Below, in pieces: positions 47,784-56,649 of a stretch of DNA of 64,000 bases (position 1 is its first letter; each line of letters opens with the position of its first letter). Origin of the DNA: Maricaulis sp. (lineage in GTDB: Bacteria; Pseudomonadota; Alphaproteobacteria; Caulobacterales; Maricaulaceae); NCBI RefSeq assembly GCF_017642925.1, contig NZ_JAEPOL010000010.1, positions 1-64,000 of the forward strand, given 5' to 3'. The position numbers and the translations under genes are program-made. The notes under the pieces are model-generated. The model had not been told where the DNA came from and did no database searches. It worked only from the letters and a program-made list of their open reading frames with translations.

Positions 47784-49618
47784 GGCGTGGCGCCGGCCAG
47801 CGGTTCGGTCGCCTTGAGCAGCCAGTCGGCCACCTCGCCGGAGACCAGCGGCAGCACGCGCTGGCGCACCATGGCGTGATAGCTGTCCAGCCAGGCCAGC
47901 TCGTCGGCGGTCAGCAGATGCGTGTCGATCAGCCCTTTGTGGATCGGCGCGACGGTCAGCGTCTCGAAGCCCAGCATCGGCCGTTCGCCGCCGGGGATAT
48001 CGGCCGCCTCGGTGACGAATTGCAGGTTCTCGATGCGGATGCCATAGCCGTCCGCCTTGTAATAGCCCGGCTCGTTCGAGACGATCATGCCCGGCTCCAG
48101 CGGCACGGTATTGGACGCCTTGGAAATCCGCTGCGGCCCTTCATGCACGCCCAGGAAACTGCCCACGCCATGGCCGGTGCCATGGTCATAGTCGAACCCG
48201 GCCTGCCACAGGGGCAGACGCGCCAGCACGTCCAGCTGGGTGCCGGTCGTGCCCTTGGGGAAGCGCACCATAGACAGGGCGATATGGCCCTTCAGCACGC
48301 GCGTGAACTGGGTGCGCATCTCGGCCGTCGGCGCGCCGATCGGCACGGTGCGGGTGATATCCGTCGTGCCGTCGGGATACTGGCCGCCACTGTCCACGAG
48401 GTAGAGCGTGCCTTCGGCCAGTTTCAGATTGGTCGCTTCGGAGACGCGATAGTGCGCAAAGGCGCCATTGCCCTGGGCGCCGGAGATCGTGTCGAAGGAG
48501 AGGTCGCGCAATTCGGGCAATTGCTTGCGGAAGCTTTCCAGCTTCTGGGCGGCCTCGATCTCGTCGACCTCGCCGGACTGGGCGAACGTGTCCAGCCAGT
48601 GCAGGAATTGCACGATCGCGCCGCCATCGCGGATATGCGCCTGGCGGGCGCCCTCGATCTCGGCGGCATTCTTGCGCGCCTTGGGACGCATCACCGGGTC
48701 CTCGGCCTGCTGCACGTCGGCACCGCCGCCGCGCAGGCTCTCCAGCACCCAGGCCGAGGCCGTGGTCGGATCGACGCGTACGGTCTTGCCGTTGTACTCG
48801 GCCAGGCCCGCCCCGAACTCGCTCTCCGGACGCAGGGCGATCTCATTGCCCAGATGCGCGCGGGTCTCGTCGGTGATCTTCTCCGGCGCGACGAAGAAAG
48901 TGGCTGTGCCGTCCTTGTCGATGATCGCGGCCGACAGGGGCAGGGGCGAGCGCGACACGTCGCTGCCGCGCACATTGAACAGCCAGGCGATCGAGGGCGG
49001 TGCCGTGATGACCGCCGCATCGGCGCCTTCCTTGCCGACAATCGCGCCGATCCGGGTGCGCTTGGAGCCGTGATCCTCGCCGGCATATTCGATCGGGTGC
49101 GGGATGACCGGGGTCATCGGCGGTTCCGGACGGTCGGTCCAGGCCCGGTCGACCGGATTCTCGCTCACCGGAACCAGTGTCACACCGGCCCGGCCTGCCG
49201 CGACCTGAAGACGGTGCAGCGCGGCGGGCGAGTGCAGGCGGGCGTCATAGCCGATCTTTTCGCCGGCCTTGCCCTTGTCCTCGATCCAGCCGGCCATGCC
49301 CTGTTCCACAAGGTCGGCGTATTCGAAAATCTCGCCATCGACCTGGTTTTTCACCTGCAGGGTATAGCGCCCGTCGACGAAGACCGCGGCGCGGTCCTTC
49401 ATCACCAGGGCGGCGCCGGCGGAGCCGGAAAACCCGGTCGCCCACAACAGGCGTTCATTGCAGTCGGGCAGGTACTCATTGTCGTACTCGTCCTCGTGCG
49501 GGATCAGGAAACCGTCCAGGCCGAGCTCGTCGAGTGCGGCGCGGATCTTCGGGACGTTCTCGCGACCATAGTGCGGGCCGCCTTTGACGTCGAAAGTCTG
49601 GGAAATCATCTGGGTCAT
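47780..49618 (-). CDS. pepP: Aminopeptidase P family metallopeptidase (PepP-like, three-domain form)
   Basis: 612 residues. Two creatinase-like N-terminal domains (about 20-320) precede a pita-bread catalytic domain with metal-ligand segments LYLVDSGGQYPDGTTDITRT, DHGTGHGVGSFLGVHEGP and GMIVSNEPGYY, plus a C-terminal extension. It removes N-terminal residues before proline; the long form resembles XPNPEP1-type enzymes. No signal peptide is seen, so it is cytoplasmic. I chose the ATG at 49618, which gives MTQMISQTFDVKGGPHYG; upstream codons lack protein character. Confidence 0.9.
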   Translation of the reverse strand: MTQMISQTFDVKGGPHYGRENVPKIRAALDELGLDGFLIPHEDEYDNEYLPDCNERLLWATGFSGSAGAALVMKDRAAVFVDGRYTLQVKNQVDGEIFEYADLVEQGMAGWIEDKGKAGEKIGYDARLHSPAALHRLQVAAGRAGVTLVPVSENPVDRAWTDRPEPPMTPVIPHPIEYAGEDHGSKRTRIGAIVGKEGADAAVITAPPSIAWLFNVRGSDVSRSPLPLSAAIIDKDGTATFFVAPEKITDETRAHLGNEIALRPESEFGAGLAEYNGKTVRVDPTTASAWVLESLRGGGADVQQAEDPVMRPKARKNAAEIEGARQAHIRDGGAIVQFLHWLDTFAQSGEVDEIEAAQKLESFRKQLPELRDLSFDTISGAQGNGAFAHYRVSEATNLKLAEGTLYLVDSGGQYPDGTTDITRTVPIGAPTAEMRTQFTRVLKGHIALSMVRFPKGTTGTQLDVLARLPLWQAGFDYDHGTGHGVGSFLGVHEGPQRISKASNTVPLEPGMIVSNEPGYYKADGYGIRIENLQFVTEAADIPGGERPMLGFETLTVAPIHKGLIDTHLLTADELAWLDSYHAMVRQRVLPLVSGEVADWLLKATEPLAGATP

Positions 49619-49773
49619 GGCGCGGAAGGTATGCCCGCGCGCGAACGGGTTCAATCCTTGTCGCAGCGGGTCTTCCGCCAAGCCATGCGATTGTGCAGGG
49701 GCGAATTGCCGGGACGCAGATTGTGCGGCGCACAAACTCATGGGAAACGCCCGGTAAACCAAGGGAGTTTTCC

Positions 49774-49935
49774 ATGTTCTACGGGATCGACGACTGGCGT
49801 CACATGAATGCCAACGCCATGATCAACCGCGCCCTCGACCGGTCGCGCGAGCGCGCCGGCGTGCGCACCCAGCCGCGCACCACCGATGTCGACGCCTTCC
49901 TGGCCGGCGCCGGCCTCAACGCGAAGCGGAAGTAA
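49774..49935 (+). CDS. Small protein of 53 residues, unknown function
   Basis: The ATG at 49774 has AAGGGAG six bases upstream. The product starts MFYGIDDWRHMNANAMINRA, is basic, has an amphipathic look (INRALDRSRERAGVR), and ends KRK. There is no signal or transmembrane segment. It is divergent from the pepP-like gene by about 155 bases and followed by a repeat. The good ribosome binding site and ordinary codon use suggest a real gene, but I know no family. Confidence 0.55.
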   Translation: MFYGIDDWRHMNANAMINRALDRSRERAGVRTQPRTTDVDAFLAGAGLNAKRK

Positions 49936-49943
49936 AAGGCTTC

Positions 49944-50090
49944 CCCTGCGTGAGCGGGGGAAGTGGCCGAACCCGGCCTGGGCCGGGGGAGGTCGAAGGG
50001 GGTAGGTCTGCGCGCTGGCGCGCTCCATGGCGCTCCGCGCCACCCCCTCAGTCCGCTGACGCGGACAGCTCCCCCGCGAGCGGGGTGAGC
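49944..50090. repeat. Dispersed GC-rich repeat (family 2b) between convergent genes
   Basis: Outer arms are TCCCCTGCGTGAGCGGGGGA and CTCCCCCGCGAGCGGGGTGA. Internal hairpins include CGCGCTGGCGCG and GTCCGCTGACGCGGAC. The opening GCGTGAGCGGGGGAAG and the GGTCGAAGGGGG block match 21088-21250. It separates the 53-residue gene from prmA. Confidence 0.6.
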
Positions 50091-50091
50091 C

Positions 50092-50949
50092 CTATTTGAC
50101 CGCGATCAGGGTTTCCCAGCCCTCGATCGGCTTGCGGCGCTCGACGGTGAGGCCGGCATCCGTGTAGGCCTCGCGCACGCGGGCTTCCTGTTCGGTCAGC
50201 AGGCCGGACAGGATCACCTTGCCGCCCGGCGTCAGGGCCTGCGCGATACCCGGCGCCAGATCGACCAGCGGGCCGGCGAGGATATTGGCGAAGATCAGTT
50301 CGAACCGGCGGCCGGCGAGTTTGGGATGGTCGAGGCCTTCGGCGACGAAGCAGTCGATCCCCGGCGTCGCATTCTTGGCGCAGTTCCCGGCACTTTCCTC
50401 GACCGCTTCCGGGTCGATGTCCGAAGCCAGCACCTCGGCGTCCGGCAGCACTTTCGCCGCCGCGATGGCCAGCACGGCCGTGCCGCAGCCCAGATCGAAC
50501 ACGGTTGCCGGGCTTTCGCCGGCCTCCAGCATGTCCGAGAAGGCCATCAGGCAGCCGCGCGTCGTGCCGTGATGGCCGGTACCGAAGGCGGGGCCGGCCT
50601 CGATCTCGATACCGGTCTGGCCGGCCGCGACCGCATCGCGGTCATGAGCGCCGAACAGGGTGAAGCGCCCGGCCTCGACCGGCTTCAGCCCTTCCAGCGA
50701 CAGGCGCACCCAGTCCTCTTCCGGCATCGGGCCGAATTCCACCGGGATGGCCTCGGTCAGACCGCAGATATCGCGGAAAGTGTCGATGTCCGGCATGGTT
50801 TCGAACAGCACGTCCAGCCGCGCGCTGTCGCCATCCTCGAACAGCGACCAGGACAGGGCGGGCGCCGAGGCGGCAGCGTCCAGCCGCTCGACGGCGTCGG
50901 CGAGGATCGCGAAATCGGCATGCGCGACAAGGCGCCAGAGCGTGGACAT
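50092..50949 (-). CDS. prmA: Ribosomal protein L11 methyltransferase PrmA
   Basis: 285 residues. The PrmA SAM site is FGTGHHGTTRGCLMAFSDML followed by VFDLGCGTAVLAIAAAKVLP near 160, and LIFANILAGPLVDLAPGIAQ carries the NxLA-type motif. It trimethylates L11. Two in-frame ATGs are possible; 50949 is preferred because AGGAG lies nine bases before it, while 50958 would sit right against the site. Confidence 0.92.
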   Translation of the reverse strand: MSTLWRLVAHADFAILADAVERLDAAASAPALSWSLFEDGDSARLDVLFETMPDIDTFRDICGLTEAIPVEFGPMPEEDWVRLSLEGLKPVEAGRFTLFGAHDRDAVAAGQTGIEIEAGPAFGTGHHGTTRGCLMAFSDMLEAGESPATVFDLGCGTAVLAIAAAKVLPDAEVLASDIDPEAVEESAGNCAKNATPGIDCFVAEGLDHPKLAGRRFELIFANILAGPLVDLAPGIAQALTPGGKVILSGLLTEQEARVREAYTDAGLTVERRKPIEGWETLIAVK

Positions 50950-51001
50950 GGGCGGCATCTCCTGAAACTGGCGCGGGTGATGGACGTTCAGGGCCGCAAA
51001 A

Positions 51002-51835
51002 TCAAGCGGGGCCGACCGGCTGTGGCGGCACGGGCGGCAGCAGCGCCTCGTCGATGGTCAGATGCACCTGCTGGCCGTCGGCCTCGGCATGGCGGTCGAC
51101 CTCGGCCAGCTTGTCGATCCGGGCCAGCACGATCGCCGTGTGTCCGGCCGACGAGCTGATCGCGCCGATCTTGGCGGTGCCCGCCATCACGGCGGTGCCG
51201 CGCGGCGGCGCTTCGCCCGCGAAGACCGCCGGGATGGAGCGTTTGCGGATCGTGCCGCGGCGCTTCATGCGCGAGACGACTTCCTGGCCGATGAAACAGC
51301 CCTTCTTCCAGCCCACCCCGCCATAGACGTCCAGATTGACGTCGGTGGGGAAGACTTCCGCTTCGCCGTAATCGCGGCCGAAGGCCGGCACGCCGGCCTC
51401 GAATTCATAGGCGTCCAGCGGCTTGTCCTCGCCGGCTTCCAGGGCGCGGGCGATGCCGCGATGGATACGGCCGCCCAGGCGTGGATCGGGCGCCGAGCCG
51501 GGGAAGGGCGCGGTCGCCCACACGGCGGCCAGATCGGTATTCATGACGATCTCGGCCTTGGCCCGCAGCCTGAACAGGGTGAGGCGTTTCACCAGCCCTT
51601 CGGCAGAGGCTTCCGGCACGTCCAGCCAGACCGTGTTGTTCTCGGCGAAAATCATGAAGTCCGTGAGGATCTTGCCCTGCGGCGTCAAGAGCGCGCCGGG
51701 CCGGCATTCGCCAGGCTCCAGGCCGGTGACATCGGCGGTGATCACCCGCTGCAGGAAGCTGCGGGCCTCGTCTCCGGCGACGGAGATCACGGTGCGGCCG
51801 GGCAGGCGGCGGGGCGGGGTGTCGGGCAGGGTCAT
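51002..51835 (-). CDS. ygfZ: Folate-binding protein YgfZ (Fe-S / tRNA modification factor)
   Basis: 277 residues, GcvT-like fold. The family signature KKGCFIGQEVVSRM lies near 185, with the conserved Cys of KGCxxGQE. YgfZ uses tetrahydrofolate to support Fe-S enzymes such as MiaB. The start at 51835 (MTLPDTPPRR) fits the family; an upstream ATG (51871) adds 12 residues. It is divergent from the glycosyltransferase gene. Confidence 0.9.
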   Translation of the reverse strand: MTLPDTPPRRLPGRTVISVAGDEARSFLQRVITADVTGLEPGECRPGALLTPQGKILTDFMIFAENNTVWLDVPEASAEGLVKRLTLFRLRAKAEIVMNTDLAAVWATAPFPGSAPDPRLGGRIHRGIARALEAGEDKPLDAYEFEAGVPAFGRDYGEAEVFPTDVNLDVYGGVGWKKGCFIGQEVVSRMKRRGTIRKRSIPAVFAGEAPPRGTAVMAGTAKIGAISSSAGHTAIVLARIDKLAEVDRHAEADGQQVHLTIDEALLPPVPPQPVGPA

Positions 51836-51899
51836 GCAATGGCATATGGCATTGTGTTCGCGTCTGGCCAAGACCTGCCATGCGCGCTATTGCGGCGGC

Positions 51900-52856
51900 A
51901 TGGAACGCGTCCTTTTCATCACCTCGACCCGGATCGGTGACGCCATCATCAATTCCGGGGTGCTGAACCATCTCGTCGAAACGCGTCCGGATGCCCGTTT
52001 CACCATCGCCTGCGGCCCCCTGGCGGCCTCGCTCTTTGCCGCCGTGCCGCGGCTGGAGCGGGTCATCGTCATGGCCAAGAAGCCGGCCGGCGGCCACTGG
52101 TTCGACCTGTGGCGCCAGACGGTGGGGACTGAGTGGGATCTGGTTGTCGACCTGCGCTGTTCGGCAACGGCGTGGCTGCTGCGCGCGCGCGAACGCCGCA
52201 TTCTGCGCCAGGCGGACGAACCGGTGCACAAGGTGATCGAGGCGGCCAGCGTTCTCGGGCTGGAAGACACACCGCCCGATCCGGGCCTGTGGCTGTCGGA
52301 GACCGACCGCGCCGCGGCGCTGGAACACATGCCCGAGGGGCATGAATATCTGGCGATCTGCCCGTCCGCCTCGTGGATATTCAAGGTCTGGCCGCCGGAG
52401 AAATTCGCCGAATTCATCCTGCGCTTTACCGGGCCGGACGGCGTCATGCCCGGCGCGCGGGTGGTGATGCTGGGCGGGCCGCATGATGCCGCCTATGCCC
52501 AGCCGATCTATGACGCCCTGCCGGAATTCGACTTTGTCGACCTTCTGGGCCTGGGCCTGCCGGAAACCGCTGCCTGCCTGGCGCGGGCACGCCTCTATGT
52601 CGGCAATGACAGCGGGCTGATGCACATGTCGGCCGCGATGGGCACGCCGACGCTGGGCCTGTTCGGCCCGTCCGACGACCGCTGCTATGCGCCCTGGGGC
52701 GATCATTGCGAGGCGGTGCGCGGCCCGGCCACATTCGACGAGATCGACCGCGCCCACGGCGACCGGCGCAAACACCCGGAAAGCCTGCTCGCGGACCTCG
52801 CCGTCGATACGGTATATGATGCCGCCCGAAGCCTGTTCGAAAGGACCAAGCCATGA
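51900..52856 (+). CDS. Glycosyltransferase family 9 (heptosyltransferase-like)
   Basis: 318 residues. It starts RVLFITSTRIGDAIINSGVL, the GT9 opening. The second domain has YLAICPSASWIFKVWPPEKFAEFI and YVGNDSGLMHMSAAMGTPTLGLFGPSD, the ADP-heptose-binding region. It probably adds a heptose or related sugar to LPS or another cell-surface glycan. It overlaps the dihydroorotase start (ATGA). Confidence 0.85.
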   Translation: MERVLFITSTRIGDAIINSGVLNHLVETRPDARFTIACGPLAASLFAAVPRLERVIVMAKKPAGGHWFDLWRQTVGTEWDLVVDLRCSATAWLLRARERRILRQADEPVHKVIEAASVLGLEDTPPDPGLWLSETDRAAALEHMPEGHEYLAICPSASWIFKVWPPEKFAEFILRFTGPDGVMPGARVVMLGGPHDAAYAQPIYDALPEFDFVDLLGLGLPETAACLARARLYVGNDSGLMHMSAAMGTPTLGLFGPSDDRCYAPWGDHCEAVRGPATFDEIDRAHGDRRKHPESLLADLAVDTVYDAARSLFERTKP

Positions 52857-54193
52857 GCCGGACATTCGACCTGATCCTGAAGGGCGGCGATGTCGTCAAT
52901 CACAATGGACGCGGCGTCGCCGATATCGGCGTCATCGACGGCAAGACGGTGGAGATCGGCGATCTCTCGCAAGCCTCGGCGGCCGAGACGATCGACTGCA
53001 CCGGCCTGCTCGTCGTGCCCGGCGTGATCGACACCCAGGTGCATTTCCGCGAACCGGGCATGGAGTGGAAGGAAGACCTGCAAACCGGCTCGCTCGCCGC
53101 CGTGATGGGCGGTGTGACGGCGGTGTTCGAAATGCCGAATACCGAGCCGACCACCACCTCGCCGGACATGCATCTGGACAAGCTGGCCCGGGCGAAAAAC
53201 CGCATGCATTGCGATCACGCCTTCTATGCCGGGGCGACGTCGGAGAATTCCGCTGTGCTGCCCGAGATGGAGCGCATGGTCGGTTGTTGCGGTGTGAAGG
53301 TCTTCATGGGCGCCTCCACCGGTTCGCTGCTGGTGAAGGATGATGAAGGCGTCGAGCGCGTGCTGAACGCAATCTCGCGCCGTGCCGCCTTCCATTCCGA
53401 GGACGAATACCGGCTGGAAGAACGCCGCAGCCTGGCGGTCGAGGGCGACTGGACCAGCCACCCGGTGGTGCGCGATGCCGAGGCCGCCATCCTGTCGACC
53501 AAGCGCCTGGTGCGTCTGGCCCGCAAGACCGGCAAGCGCATCCACGTGCTGCACGTCTCGACGGCCGAGGAAATGGACTTCCTGGCCGCTCACCGCGATG
53601 TCGCCTCGGTGGAGGCCACGCCCCAGCACCTCACCCTGGAAGGCCCGGAGATCTACGAGCGCATCAAGGCGCGCGCCCAGATGAACCCGCCCGTGCGCGA
53701 CGCCTATCATCGCGCCGGCCTGTGGCGCGGCCTGCAACGCGGCATTGTCGATGTGATCGGCTCGGACCACGCGCCGCACACGCTGGAGGAAAAGGCGCGG
53801 CCCTATCCGGCCAGCCCGTCCGGCATGCCCGGTGTGCAGACCCTGGTCCCGATCATGCTGGACCACGTCAATGCCGGCCGGCTGACCATCGAGCGTTTCG
53901 TCGACCTCACCTCGCACGGCGCCCAGCGCATTTTCGGCATCGCCGGCAAGGGCCGCATGGCCGCCGGCTGGGATGCCGACTTCACCCTGATCGACATGAA
54001 GCGCTCGGTGGAGATCACCGATGACTGGTCGGCCTCCAAGTCCGGCTGGACGCCCTTCGCCGGCATGACCGTCACCGGCTGGCCCGTCGGCACGATCGTG
54101 CGCGGCAAGAGCGTCATGCGCGACGGCGCCCTGGTGACCGAAGGCGCCGGCGAACCCGTCATCTTCCAGGAAGCGCTGCCGAAACGCAGCTAG
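52853..54193 (+). CDS. pyrC: Dihydroorotase, class I type
   Basis: 446 residues, amidohydrolase fold. Zinc ligands: DTQVHFREPGM (HxH) near 63, the carboxylatable Lys in CCGVKVFMGAST near 148, the His in IHVLHVSTAEEMD and VIGSDHAPHT near 303. Dihydroorotase closes carbamoyl-aspartate in pyrimidine synthesis. No other pyr genes are near; the partners here are surface-sugar genes, so related activities (for example allantoinase-like) cannot be ruled out. The start overlaps the GT9 stop. Confidence 0.85.
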   Translation: MSRTFDLILKGGDVVNHNGRGVADIGVIDGKTVEIGDLSQASAAETIDCTGLLVVPGVIDTQVHFREPGMEWKEDLQTGSLAAVMGGVTAVFEMPNTEPTTTSPDMHLDKLARAKNRMHCDHAFYAGATSENSAVLPEMERMVGCCGVKVFMGASTGSLLVKDDEGVERVLNAISRRAAFHSEDEYRLEERRSLAVEGDWTSHPVVRDAEAAILSTKRLVRLARKTGKRIHVLHVSTAEEMDFLAAHRDVASVEATPQHLTLEGPEIYERIKARAQMNPPVRDAYHRAGLWRGLQRGIVDVIGSDHAPHTLEEKARPYPASPSGMPGVQTLVPIMLDHVNAGRLTIERFVDLTSHGAQRIFGIAGKGRMAAGWDADFTLIDMKRSVEITDDWSASKSGWTPFAGMTVTGWPVGTIVRGKSVMRDGALVTEGAGEPVIFQEALPKRS

Positions 54194-54208
54194 GATAGGA
54201 CAATCCCC

Positions 54209-54601
54209 GTGACCACGACCATCATGACGGCCATTGCGCCGGGCGAGCTGATCGACAAGATCACCATTCTGCGTATCAAGTCCGAGCGCATCGGCGACGA
54301 GGCGAAGCTGAAGAATGTCCGCACCGAGCTGGATATCCTGCAGAAGACCCAAGCCGCAGAAGTGCCGCAGAGCGACGAGATGGTGCGCCTGGAAGATGCG
54401 CTGAAGACCGTCAACGAGGCGCTGTGGGAGATCGAGGACGATATCCGCGACTGCGAGCGCAAGGGCGATTTCGGCGAGGAATTCATCCGTCTGGCCCGCG
54501 CCGTCTATGTCACCAATGACAAGCGCGCGGCGCTGAAGAAGGAGATCAATCTCCTTTTGGGCTCGACCATCGTGGAAGAAAAATCCTACGCCGAGTATTG
54601 A
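54209..54601 (+). CDS. DUF6165 family protein
   Basis: 130 residues, mostly helical and charged. PGELIDKITILRIKSERIGD near 11-30 is the mark of this family, which often accompanies glycosyltransferase genes; no function is established to my knowledge. Several heptad-like stretches suggest a coiled coil. GTG at 54209 with AGGATAGGA upstream is the likely start; ATG at 54224 is possible. It follows the dihydroorotase by 15 bases. Confidence 0.75.
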   Translation: MTTTIMTAIAPGELIDKITILRIKSERIGDEAKLKNVRTELDILQKTQAAEVPQSDEMVRLEDALKTVNEALWEIEDDIRDCERKGDFGEEFIRLARAVYVTNDKRAALKKEINLLLGSTIVEEKSYAEY

Positions 54602-54663
54602 ACCGGGCGCGGCGTCCCGTTATGCGGCGCTGAACATACAGCGCGACAGCAAGGACATCCAGC

Positions 54664-55425
54664 GTGGATCGCCAGAGCTTCTACTTCTTCGATATCGACG
54701 AGAATATTCTCCACCTGCCGACCCGGATCCATCTGCTCAACACGATGACCGGCGAAGAACAGGCGCTGCGCCAGCACGAGTATGAGGACATCAAGGCCTA
54801 TCTCGGCGTGCCGGGCCTGTGGGAGGACTGGGCCGATCCGCCGGCCCGCGCCTATCGCGAATTTGCCGACGGCAAGGACCGCAATGGCGAGGAATACCTG
54901 CTGCGCGATGTGCGCCGCGCGCTCGACACGGCCAGCTGGAAGGGCCCGTCCTGGGAGATTTTCAAATACGCCGTGCTCAAGCGCCGTCCGGTGGCGATCA
55001 TCACGGCGCGCCAGCACTCCCGCGAGACCATTCGCGAAGGGCTGAAACTCCTGGTCGAACACGGGCATCTGCCCGAAGAGCCGAATTATCTGGCGATCTA
55101 TCCCTGCTCCAATCCGGAAATCCGCGACGAGCTGGGCCCGCATCTCACCACGGCCGGCCTGAAGCGCCGCGCCATCCGGCAATGCGTCGAGATGGGGCTG
55201 GAACAGTATGGCCGCCAGCTGCCGCACTCTTTCGGCATGTCGGATGACGATCTGAAGAATGTCGACCTGATCACCTCGGCCATGCTCGAAAGCAAGCTGG
55301 ATCATCCCGACAAGCGCTTCTTCGTGATCTCCACCAATCGCCGCCGCCACGTAAAAATGGAAATCCTCCCCCCCCACAAGGACGAGGAAAAACTCCGCGC
55401 AGCCGAGGATGCGTATTACGGGTAG
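54664..55425 (+). CDS. HAD-like hydrolase of unknown substrate
   Basis: 253 residues. FYFFDIDENILHLP puts a DxD at 10 and 12, the HAD nucleophile and acid positions. VAIITARQHSRETIREGLK near 115 gives the motif II threonine. A cap-like insertion (about 30-100) lies between them. Later Lys and acidic motifs are less clear. GTG at 54664 has AAGGA eight bases upstream. It closes the GT9-dihydroorotase-DUF6165 run, so a sugar-phosphate phosphatase is possible, though unproven. Confidence 0.6.
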   Translation: MDRQSFYFFDIDENILHLPTRIHLLNTMTGEEQALRQHEYEDIKAYLGVPGLWEDWADPPARAYREFADGKDRNGEEYLLRDVRRALDTASWKGPSWEIFKYAVLKRRPVAIITARQHSRETIREGLKLLVEHGHLPEEPNYLAIYPCSNPEIRDELGPHLTTAGLKRRAIRQCVEMGLEQYGRQLPHSFGMSDDDLKNVDLITSAMLESKLDHPDKRFFVISTNRRRHVKMEILPPHKDEEKLRAAEDAYYG

Positions 55426-55433
55426 GCCTTGCG

Positions 55434-55451
55434 TGGCCGCTGCCGCGGCCA
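55434..55451. terminator. Hairpin between convergent genes
   Basis: TGGCCGC-TGCC-GCGGCCA is a perfect 7-4-7 hairpin in the 32-base gap between the HAD-like and ABC permease genes. There is no T-run. It could end both convergent transcripts. Confidence 0.4.
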
Positions 55452-55457
55452 GCAAAC

Positions 55458-56639
55458 CTATTCGCTCCGGTGCACCGTCAGCAGCGGTACATAGGCCGAG
55501 CGGATGGCGGGGACGAGGCCGCCGAAGAAGCCGATCACCACGGCCATCACCATGCCGGCAATCACCGATCCGCCGGTGACGGCGAAGGAGAACACCACCT
55601 GGGTGAAGCCCGAGCCGAGTGTGGAGGCCGAGACGCCGTTGAACAGGAGATAGATGGCGAGCGCGCCGACAAGGCCGCCAAGGGCGGCCAGGACGAGCGA
55701 TTCCACCATCGTGCCGACGGCGGCGGCAAAGCCGGAAAAGCCGATGGCCCGCAGGGTGGCGATCTCGCGCATGCGGGTATCGACCGAGGAATACATCGTG
55801 TTCCAGGCCCCGGCGAGCGCACCGATCGCCATGATGATGGCCAGCGGCCAGCCGACGAATTCGATCAGCACGGCGGTGCCGCCGGCCTGGCTGGCGAAGA
55901 AATCGGTCTCGCTCTCGATGTCCAGATTGACCCGCGGCTCGTCCTCTTCCCAGGCGCGCAGGTCCTCGATGGCCTCGACGGAGGTCAGGCGGGCGCGGAC
56001 GGACTGCACGGCAGTGCCGCGATTATAGAGGTTCTGGATGACGGCGATATCGGCCCAGATCTCGCTTTCGAACACGGACCCGCCGGTCGAGAAAATGCCG
56101 ACGACGACCCATTCATTGGAGCCCAGACGGATGGTCTCGCCCAGATCGAAGCCGGAAAACTCGCGCAGTACCGAGGCGCCGACGACCAGCTCGTTGGTGC
56201 CCGGCTCGAACATGCGGCCCTCGACCATTTCGAAGCCTTCACGCAGGGATAGCGCCTGCGGTCCCACGCCGCGAAGCGGCAGGTTGGCATCTGTGCCCGA
56301 GGCGCGCTTGGTGCCGTCGACGATGACGTAGAGCTCGCCGGAGACGAGCGGGCGGCCTTCGCTGTCCCGCGCAACACCGGGCGCTTCCTCGATCAGGCGG
56401 ACATCCTCGCTGGACAGGCCGGAATTGAGTTCGGCCTGGGAGCCGGCGCGCAGGGCAACGGCGACATTGTCGGACCCGGTGCCCTGAAGGGTCGCCCGGA
56501 AGCCGTTGGACATGGCCAGGAAGCCGAGCAGGACGCCGGTAACCAGGGCAATGGAGATGATCGTGGCCAGCGACAGGCCGGCGCGCTGCGGGATGGAGCG
56601 CAGATTGATCATCGTGACGGCGCCGATCTGTTTGAACAT
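55458..56639 (-). CDS. ABC exporter permease, MacB/FtsX type (second)
   Basis: 393 residues. One transmembrane helix lies near the N-terminus (about 18-40), then a large periplasmic domain (about 45-275), then three helices with an FtsX fold (YSSVDTRMREIATLRAIGFSG is the coupling segment). It is the last gene of the four-gene exporter operon; the ATG at 56639 has AGGAGA. MacB-type systems move substrates across the periplasm by mechanotransmission. The substrate is unknown. Confidence 0.85.
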   Translation of the reverse strand: MFKQIGAVTMINLRSIPQRAGLSLATIISIALVTGVLLGFLAMSNGFRATLQGTGSDNVAVALRAGSQAELNSGLSSEDVRLIEEAPGVARDSEGRPLVSGELYVIVDGTKRASGTDANLPLRGVGPQALSLREGFEMVEGRMFEPGTNELVVGASVLREFSGFDLGETIRLGSNEWVVVGIFSTGGSVFESEIWADIAVIQNLYNRGTAVQSVRARLTSVEAIEDLRAWEEDEPRVNLDIESETDFFASQAGGTAVLIEFVGWPLAIIMAIGALAGAWNTMYSSVDTRMREIATLRAIGFSGFAAAVGTMVESLVLAALGGLVGALAIYLLFNGVSASTLGSGFTQVVFSFAVTGGSVIAGMVMAVVIGFFGGLVPAIRSAYVPLLTVHRSE

Positions 56640-56649
56640 GGCGCGTCTC

